Made by a program: the position numbers and the translations under genes | Shown here: piece after piece, positions 58,918-64,000 of the stretch | How the letters are laid out: each line of letters opens with the position of its first letter | How positions within the stretch are numbered: position 1 is the first letter of the stretch | Assembly: GCF_003952005.1 (NCBI RefSeq) | Contig: NZ_QXGJ01000005.1 | Location: 124,001 to 188,000 of the forward strand | Reading direction: 5' to 3' | DNA length: 64,000 nt | Origin: Bifidobacterium callimiconis | GTDB lineage: Bacteria > Actinomycetota > Actinomycetes > Actinomycetales > Bifidobacteriaceae | Notes under the pieces: generated by a model | Databases searched by the model: none | What the model was told of the DNA's origin: nothing | What the model saw: the letters and a program-made list of their open reading frames with translations, nothing else

Positions 58918-61908
58918 GTGACAACTGAAAATCACGACGGCGTTGACGCCGCCGCAGACAATACTGCCCATATCGCCCTGTCCGCATCGTCCTCGTCGGC
59001 GACGAACGCCGGTGACGCGAATGCCGCGAGCGCATCCGACACCAATATGACCGCCGCATCGCCCGCGCCGCGTCGTCGTCGCGGTGGCCGACGGGTGGTA
59101 CGCGCCGCCGGTGCCGCCGGAACCAAGCTGCCGGTGAAGGTGGAATCCACGGCCAAGGCGGGGGAGCCGGTCGAGGAACCGAAGCGTGCCGACGCTCCGA
59201 TCGTTGCGCCGACCGCCGCTCCGACCGCCACGGTGACGGCCGACGTCCCGGGACCGGTCGCCGCCGCCAATGCCCGTGCCAATCACGACGGTCGCGACGG
59301 TCACGCCGAGCGCGCGGATCACGCGGATCGTGAGGAATCGCAGCCGGCCACGCGCACGCGCACCCGTCGCCGTGCCGTCAAGCAGGCCGAACCCGCCGTC
59401 GATCACGAGCGCAAGGCCCGTATCAAGGCGCTCGCCGACGAACTGTTCACCGACAAGGGCATCGAAGCCGATCTGCATGAGATCCATCGTGGATCCGCCA
59501 AGCGCAACGCCGATCTGCCCGAGTTCTCGTCGCATGAGTCGTCCGAGCCCAAGGCCGCCAGTCCGGCCGTGCGCCCGATGACGTCGCTGCTGTTCCGTGA
59601 GCCCGTGCTGCCGACCGTGCGCCCGGAGGCGCCGGTTGCGGACGACGCCGATCACGCCGATCGTGATGATCGCGAGCATCGTGACATTGACGCCGAACGT
59701 GGCGAGGAGCAGCCCCTCACCCGTCGTCGTCGCCGTCGTCGTGCCGACCGTGATCATGACGAAACCCGCGACGAGCAGTCCTCGCAGTCCCGTCGCGCCG
59801 ATCGTGCCGACGCTGATCATGACGAGCGCGACGCCCGTCGTGACGCCGATCGTGATGATCGTGACCGTGATAGTCGTGACGTCGATGACGAGTCCGGCGA
59901 GACCCGTCGTTCCCGTCGTTCCCGTCGACTCAATGCGCAGGAGCGTCGCGCCGCCGCCGAAGTGGAGCAGATCGAACAGGATCTCGAATACGACGACATT
60001 TCGTACACGCCGATCGACGTGGAGGCCGGTTCTTCCGACGACTCCGACGACAACGCCGGCGAGACCCGTTCCCGTCGCCGTCGTCGCCGTGGATCCGACT
60101 CGTCCGATGGCGAGTCCGCGCATGCACGCCGCGAGCGTGCCGCCAGCGCCGTCTCCGAGCGCATGGGCGAGCATGAGCGTGAGCGTGACCGTGATCGCGA
60201 CGAGGACGAGGAGGACGGTACCGTCACGCGTCGCCGTCGTCGCCGTCGTGCCAAGGGCGACGCCGAGGCGCATGAGGAGCCGCGCATTCGTCGCAGCCGC
60301 AAGCAGCAGTACATCGACGAGATCACCGACATCGAGGGCTCCACGCGACTCGAGGCCAAGAAGCAGCGTCGTCGCGACAACCGTCGTGACCGCTCCCGCC
60401 AGTCCACGCTGCTTGAGCAGGACTTCCTCGCCCGTCGTGAGAACGTGAACCGTCTCATGGTGGTGCGCGAGAAGGAGAAGCACACTCAGATCTCCGTGAT
60501 CGAGGATTCGATCCTCGTGGAACATTACGTGTCCGACATCCAGGAGGTGTCGACCGTCGGCAACATCTACCTCGGCCGTGTGCAGAACGTGCTGCCGAGC
60601 ATGGAGGCCGCGTTCGTCGACATCGGCCAGCCGCGCAACGGCGTACTGTATGCGGGCGAGGTCAACTGGGACACCACCCGTCTCGACGGCCAGCCGCGCC
60701 GCATCGAGCTGGCGTTCAAGTCCGGCGATCCGGTGCTCGTGCAGGTGACCAAGGATCCGATCGGCCACAAGGGCGCCCGACTGACCTCGCAGGTCACGCT
60801 CGCCGGCCGCTTCCTGGTGCTTGTGCCGTCCGGCGGCATGACCGGCGTGAGCCGCAAGCTGCCCGAGCGCGAGCGCGCCCGTCTGAAGTCCATCGTGTCC
60901 AAGATCGCGCCGAGCGAGATGGGCGTGATCATCCGCACGGCCGCCGAGGGCGCGTCCAAGGAGGCCATCGAGAAGGATCTGGAGACGCTCACCCACCAGT
61001 GGGAGCACGTGCAGGAGGCGGAGAAGAAGGCCCGCAACTCCAAGCGTCCGAAGCTGCTGCAGGGCGAGCCTGACGTGGCGATCCGCGTGGTGCGCGACAT
61101 CTTCAACGACGACTTCAATAAGCTCGTCGTTGAGGGCGACAAGGTCTACGAGCGCATCAAGGAATACCTGGAGACCATGGCCCCCGACCTGCAGGACAAG
61201 CTCGAGAAGTGGGATCCGGAGGAGCACAACGGTCGCGACGTATTCGACCAGTGGCGCATCGACAGCCAGCTGCGCAAGGGCATGGAACGCAAGGTGTACC
61301 TGCCGTCCGGCGGCTCGCTCGTCATCGACCGCACCGAGGCCATGACCACGATCGACGTGAACACCGGCCGGTTCATCGGCAAGGGCAAGTCGCTCGAGGA
61401 GACGGTCACGCGATGCAACCTGGAGGCCAGCGAGGAGATCGCCCGCCAGCTGCGTCTGCGCGACATCGGCGGCATGATCATGATCGACTACGTGGACATG
61501 GTGATGCCCGCCAACCGCGACCTCGTGCTGCGTCGACTCGTCGAATGCCTGGCTCGCGACCGCACCAAGCATCAGGTGGCCGAGGTGACGTCGCTGGGTC
61601 TGGTGCAGATGACCCGCAAGCGCGTGGGCCAGGGCCTGGTCGAGGCGTTCTCCGAGGAGTGCCCCACCTGCAAGGGCCGCGGATTCATCCTGCACGACGA
61701 GCCGATCGTGTCGGCGTCGTATGACGATCCGTATGCCCTCAAGGGCGGCGATCCGTTCATCAAGACGAACAAGCACAACCAGGGCACCACGATCCCCAAG
61801 CCCAAGGAGGATCCGGCCATGCCCAAGGGCTCCACGCCCGACGTGAAGGCCAAGCTCGCCCAGATCGCAGCGGCTGCGCAGGCTGCCGCGGAGGAGACCA
61901 AGGAGTAG
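58918..61908 (+). CDS. rne: Ribonuclease E/G family endoribonuclease
   Basis: 996 residues from GTG 58918 with AAGGAG upstream; an ATG six codons earlier lacks support. Residues 1 to about 505 are predicted disordered, dense in Arg, Asp and His (runs such as RRRRRR and ADRDHDE). The catalytic core (about 510-960) includes the S1 domain (VGNIYLGRVQNVLPSMEAAFVDIG, in parts, about 548) and the DNase I-like region GGMIMIDYVDM (about 854), with the zinc link CPTCKGRG (about 919-926). It initiates mRNA decay and rRNA maturation. In actinobacteria the extra domain is partly N-terminal, as seen here. rplU follows. Confidence 0.95.
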   Translation: MTTENHDGVDAAADNTAHIALSASSSSATNAGDANAASASDTNMTAASPAPRRRRGGRRVVRAAGAAGTKLPVKVESTAKAGEPVEEPKRADAPIVAPTAAPTATVTADVPGPVAAANARANHDGRDGHAERADHADREESQPATRTRTRRRAVKQAEPAVDHERKARIKALADELFTDKGIEADLHEIHRGSAKRNADLPEFSSHESSEPKAASPAVRPMTSLLFREPVLPTVRPEAPVADDADHADRDDREHRDIDAERGEEQPLTRRRRRRRADRDHDETRDEQSSQSRRADRADADHDERDARRDADRDDRDRDSRDVDDESGETRRSRRSRRLNAQERRAAAEVEQIEQDLEYDDISYTPIDVEAGSSDDSDDNAGETRSRRRRRRGSDSSDGESAHARRERAASAVSERMGEHERERDRDRDEDEEDGTVTRRRRRRRAKGDAEAHEEPRIRRSRKQQYIDEITDIEGSTRLEAKKQRRRDNRRDRSRQSTLLEQDFLARRENVNRLMVVREKEKHTQISVIEDSILVEHYVSDIQEVSTVGNIYLGRVQNVLPSMEAAFVDIGQPRNGVLYAGEVNWDTTRLDGQPRRIELAFKSGDPVLVQVTKDPIGHKGARLTSQVTLAGRFLVLVPSGGMTGVSRKLPERERARLKSIVSKIAPSEMGVIIRTAAEGASKEAIEKDLETLTHQWEHVQEAEKKARNSKRPKLLQGEPDVAIRVVRDIFNDDFNKLVVEGDKVYERIKEYLETMAPDLQDKLEKWDPEEHNGRDVFDQWRIDSQLRKGMERKVYLPSGGSLVIDRTEAMTTIDVNTGRFIGKGKSLEETVTRCNLEASEEIARQLRLRDIGGMIMIDYVDMVMPANRDLVLRRLVECLARDRTKHQVAEVTSLGLVQMTRKRVGQGLVEAFSEECPTCKGRGFILHDEPIVSASYDDPYALKGGDPFIKTNKHNQGTTIPKPKEDPAMPKGSTPDVKAKLAQIAAAAQAAAEETKE

Positions 61909-62059
61909 GGATTTCGGCTCCCGAGGTTGGCGCAGCCGCCGTCGCACCCCTTGGCGGGGTGCTCCCCTCGCCTACGGACAGTCCACTGGACTGTCCGCTT
62001 GACGGCTCGGCTGCGCAGGCTGCTGCCGAAGAGACCAAGGAATAGGGATTTCGGCTCCC
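61871..62059 (+). pseudogene. Second 3' end of rne (52-bp repeated segment)
   Basis: The last 45 nt of rne plus stop and GGGATTTCGGCTCCC (61871-61922) recur at 62008-62059. The four differences all fall at third codon positions and are synonymous. It looks like a leftover of a homologous rne allele, separated from the gene by a repeat-like 85 bp. Confidence 0.75.
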
Positions 62060-62074
62060 TTCGCGGAGGCTGAG

Positions 62075-62205
62075 CCCGTTAAAAAACGCTAGTGGCGTTT
62101 TTAGGGCTCAGGTGAGCCGACAGGCGAACCGGGAAGGCGCGGCCGACAGGCCGTCCGTTCTTGCCGGACGAGCTGTCCGCTATAGGCGGACTGAGGGGAG
62201 CCTCT
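62075..62205. repeat. Composite repeat with embedded terminator stem, before rplU
   Basis: AAAACGCTAGTGGCGTTTTTAGG (62085 on; hairpin with T-run), GCCGACAGGCGA, GCGGCCGACAGGCCGTCC, CTTGCCGGACGAG, and CTGTCCGC/GCGGACTGAGGGGAG. Same module order as 54236-54390. It may terminate rne transcription. Confidence 0.65.
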
Positions 62206-62322
62206 GCACACCAACCAGGTCCCAAAACGCGCGAGCACGCAAAATCGGAGAGAGCGCCGACTGTCCGCCCTCTCCGACTTCCCCGTCCACACCTCCCAAC
62301 ACCCAAGAAACGCACGGCGGAG

Positions 62323-62351
62323 TTGCGAAAGTCGGGCGTGTTGTGTAGATT
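62323..62351 (+). promoter_or_regulatory. Promoter of rplU-rpmA
   Basis: TTGCGA (62323-62328), 17 bp, TAGATT (62346-62351). Transcription would begin near 62358, at the first base of the structured leader. Confidence 0.7.
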
Positions 62352-62360
62352 AGACAGTCG

Positions 62361-62440
62361 GTGTCTAGCTATGCCTGTTTGTGGGGCGTGTTTGCTAGAC
62401 GACAAACAGCTTTATTTACAGGCAAATACAGGCAAGGTAG
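62361..62440 (+). promoter_or_regulatory. Structured rplU leader with overlapping stems
   Basis: GTCTAGC (62363-62369) can pair with GCTAGAC (62394-62400). CTGTTTGT (62375-62382) can pair with ACAAACAG (62402-62409). TGCCTGT (62372-62378) can also pair with either ACAGGCA (62419 or 62428). The first two helices interleave (pseudoknot or mutually exclusive). This is a candidate ribosomal-protein autoregulatory leader. Confidence 0.55.
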
Positions 62441-62444
62441 GGCT

Positions 62445-62753
62445 ATGTACGCTATTGTTAAGGCCGGCGGCCATCAGGAAAAGGTCGAGGTCGGCGACGA
62501 GATCATCGTCAACCGTCTCGCTGCCAAGAAGGGTGAGACGGTGGAGTTCCCCGTCGCCCTGCTCGTCGACGGTGCCAACGTGACCGTCGCCGCCAAGGAT
62601 CTGGCTCAGGTCACCGTCAAGGGTGAAGTCATCGACGATGAGGCCAAGGGTCCGAAGATCAACATCCAGAAGTTCAAGAACAAGACCGGCGTTGCCCGTC
62701 GCAAGGGCCACCGTCAGCCGCTGAGCGTGGTGAAGATCACCGCGATCGCCTGA
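62445..62753 (+). CDS. rplU: 50S ribosomal protein L21
   Basis: 102 residues from ATG 62445 (AAGGTAGGG upstream). The L21 pattern is [20 protein letters not shown] (in parts, residues 1-20), then [31 protein letters not shown] (in parts, about 66-97). It binds 23S rRNA domain I. It is cotranscribed with rpmA 47 bp downstream, the near-universal L21-L27 pair. Confidence 0.97.
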   Translation: MYAIVKAGGHQEKVEVGDEIIVNRLAAKKGETVEFPVALLVDGANVTVAAKDLAQVTVKGEVIDDEAKGPKINIQKFKNKTGVARRKGHRQPLSVVKITAIA

Positions 62754-62800
62754 GCTTCCCCAAGCTTTTAAGCGTTTATTAACTCGAAAGGACAAATCAA

Positions 62801-63052
62801 ATGGCACATAAGAAGGGTGCGTCCAGCTCACGCAACGGTCGCGATTCGAATCCTCAGTACCTCGGTGTGAAGAAGTTCGGCGGCGAAGCCGTCATCGCCG
62901 GTAACATCATCGTTCGCCAGCGCGGTACGAACTTCCACGCCGGCCACAACGTTGGTCTCGGCAAGGATCACACGCTGTTCGCTCTGGCCGACGGCACCGT
63001 GAAGTTCGGCGTCCGTCGTGACCGCAAGGTCGTCGACGTCATCGCCGCCTGA
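62801..63052 (+). CDS. rpmA: 50S ribosomal protein L27
   Basis: 83 residues. The N-terminus [20 protein letters not shown] reaches the peptidyl-transferase centre and is the non-processed type (begins AHKK, no Firmicute cleavage extension). [19 protein letters not shown] (in parts) completes the signature. AAAGGAC precedes the ATG. Last gene of the rplU operon, followed by a strong terminator. Confidence 0.97.
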   Translation: MAHKKGASSSRNGRDSNPQYLGVKKFGGEAVIAGNIIVRQRGTNFHAGHNVGLGKDHTLFALADGTVKFGVRRDRKVVDVIAA

Positions 63053-63091
63053 TTCCGGCGCTGATCGTCAGCCTGGCTGACACAGACGTTC

Positions 63092-63134
63092 AAGGGCCGC
63101 GTCCCATGCCTCATCGCATGGCCGCGGCCCTTTT
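63092..63134 (+). terminator. rpmA terminator
   Basis: AAGGGCCGCG/CGCGGCCC with inner CCATGC/GCATGG, then TTTT. Confidence 0.9.
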
Positions 63135-63177
63135 GCATGCGTATGGTATGTGCGCACGCGTTATCGTCTTTCGCAAT

Positions 63178-63295
63178 CTGGGGCATCAACTTCCCGGAAT
63201 CTGCTCTTTGGGGCGTCAACTTCCCAATTTTGAGCCGATTTTCGTCCATTTTGTGCCCCAAAGAACAAAAAACGGGAAATCAACGCCCCAAAACC
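63178..63295. repeat. Palindromic element, family F, beyond the 3' end of the second DUF559 gene
   Basis: GGGGCRTCAACTTCCC occurs at 63181 and again at 63210, 29 bp apart. The opposite arm has GGGAAATCAACGCCCC (63275-63290) and a partial GTGCCCCAAAG (63253-63263). The centre is TTTTGAGCCGATTTTCGTCC. Confidence 0.75.
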
Positions 63296-63310
63296 TCACG
63301 ATCCATCATG

Positions 63311-64000
63311 CTAAGAGGCAGACGTATCGTTGTCTCGCTGGCTGGGGACTCCCACGGCATCAAGACGCTGTATCAGACGGCTTGGATTATTCAGATCGTC
63401 GTAGTACATGCGAATCATGCAGATCCCTTGCCGCTCCAGGCAGCGCTGGCGTTCGCGCTCATCGTCCACCACCTCCTGAATGGTGCGACGTGACGTCATG
63501 CTCGGGTCCACGTATTTTCGTGTGCCATCGAACTCGCCGACTATCAGTCTTTCGTCCTGACGTTTCCAAAGGAAATCCACGCGATGCTTCCGTCCGGAAT
63601 ATGTCAGGCACGGATACTCTGCCTGAATATCGGTCGGAGGTCGCCCGACGGTGATCAGCACGCCGCGGGCCTCGGACTCGCCGCCGTTCTCACTACGTCC
63701 GTCTGCCAATTCGAATGCGCGATTCACAGCCTCGCGACGTCTGGAATACTTGACGGTTTGCGGATATGCGAGGAGCGTGTCCCGACCGATTCGTTCCTGT
63801 CGTAGCGCCGAATCCAACGGGCCCAAGGCATACCGTAATGGTTGCCGTGCCGCGCAGTCGAATAGTGTTCTCGGCAGTGTGGTGACCGATATGCCATGGA
63901 CCAGTTCGGTTTCCGGATGAGACATGGTATATCGGGCCAGCTGCTTGGACGAGCGCTGATGATCTTCGGGTCTGGCCACAATGCGTATGGGCAGTGCAAG
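63311..64000 (-). CDS. DUF559/Vsr-like endonuclease-fold protein (N-terminus outside window)
   Basis: At least 230 residues; the frame is open to the window edge (LALPIRIVARPEDHQ upstream of a GTG at 63979), so the start is missing. The AbiEi-like middle (about 30-80: HGISVTTLPRTLFDCAARQP) is followed by the Vsr/DUF559 core with SEARG (Glu), HRVDFLWKRQDERLIVGEFDG (in parts; Asp and Glu-Phe-Asp), and RQRCLERQGICMIRMYYDDL. It matches the plan of the 17313-18254 protein. A palindromic element lies just past its 3' end. Role unknown. Confidence 0.75.
   Translation of the reverse strand, partial: LALPIRIVARPEDHQRSSKQLARYTMSHPETELVHGISVTTLPRTLFDCAARQPLRYALGPLDSALRQERIGRDTLLAYPQTVKYSRRREAVNRAFELADGRSENGGESEARGVLITVGRPPTDIQAEYPCLTYSGRKHRVDFLWKRQDERLIVGEFDGTRKYVDPSMTSRRTIQEVVDDERERQRCLERQGICMIRMYYDDLNNPSRLIQRLDAVGVPSQRDNDTSAS

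Overview
The window reads as a chromosomal segment of a high-GC Gram-positive bacterium, almost certainly a Bifidobacterium. The evidence is the GC-rich codon use, the actinobacterial gene pairs (an IclR regulator divergent from leuCD; rplS-lepB-rnhB with the DUF2469 gene nearby; rne-rplU-rpmA; an HspR-type operator before clpB), a sortase pilus locus, and genes that appear leaderless. The window is mostly core genome with a surface-protein and accessory layer. No phage, integrase or CRISPR array is visible.

Layout. 1-3.5 kb: the start of a zinc-ribbon membrane protein, gltX, two identical tRNA-Glu(CTC) genes and one tRNA-Gln(CTG). 3.6-9.2 kb: palindromic repeats, a metallophosphoesterase, then the IclR regulator divergent from leuC-leuD. 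9.7-17 kb: an LSKTG-anchored surface protein, a dihydroorotate dehydrogenase-family enzyme, murA, a PlsC acyltransferase and an MIP channel. 17.3-19.6 kb: a DUF559/Vsr-like protein divergent from gluQ. 19.7-26.6 kb: sortase C, a VWA tip pilin and an LPKTG shaft pilin. 27-30.2 kb: two paralogous HTH/coiled-coil proteins with poly-G tracts, around a YggS-family gene. 30.3-35.9 kb: an FAH-family hydrolase, an ABC substrate-binding lipoprotein, a nucleoside hydrolase and an AEC permease. 36-42.7 kb: clpB and an InlB-repeat, LATTG-anchored surface protein. 43-47 kb: a PRTase-like protein, a SpoU methyltransferase and an ABC exporter. 47.2-52.2 kb: gatCAB, a GNAT protein and DUF2469. 52.4-64 kb: a Glf-like flavoprotein, rplS, lepB, rnhB, dapE, rne, rplU, rpmA and a second DUF559 protein cut by the window end.

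Links between genes. GltX, two tRNA-Glu, tRNA-Gln and GatCAB together make the indirect Gln-tRNA(Gln) route, and GluQ adds a tRNA(Asp) modification branch. Sortase C with the two pilins forms a sortase-dependent pilus module. The poly-G HTH genes directly downstream are candidates for switchable regulators.

The most unusual content is intergenic. One dispersed two-hairpin repeat (GCTCCCTCC...GGAGGGAGC plus a second stem) changes its second stem by compensatory substitutions from copy to copy. Separately, at least eight 90-210 bp palindromic elements occur, several with one short motif repeated about 30 bp apart within an arm and inverted in the other arm. Two of these lie just beyond the 3' ends of the two DUF559/Vsr-like genes. 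Other points are a frameshifted-looking G10 tract, a 3' fragment of rne differing only at synonymous sites, and structured leaders before rplU and two other genes. Gene identities rest on motifs read by eye; no database search was run.
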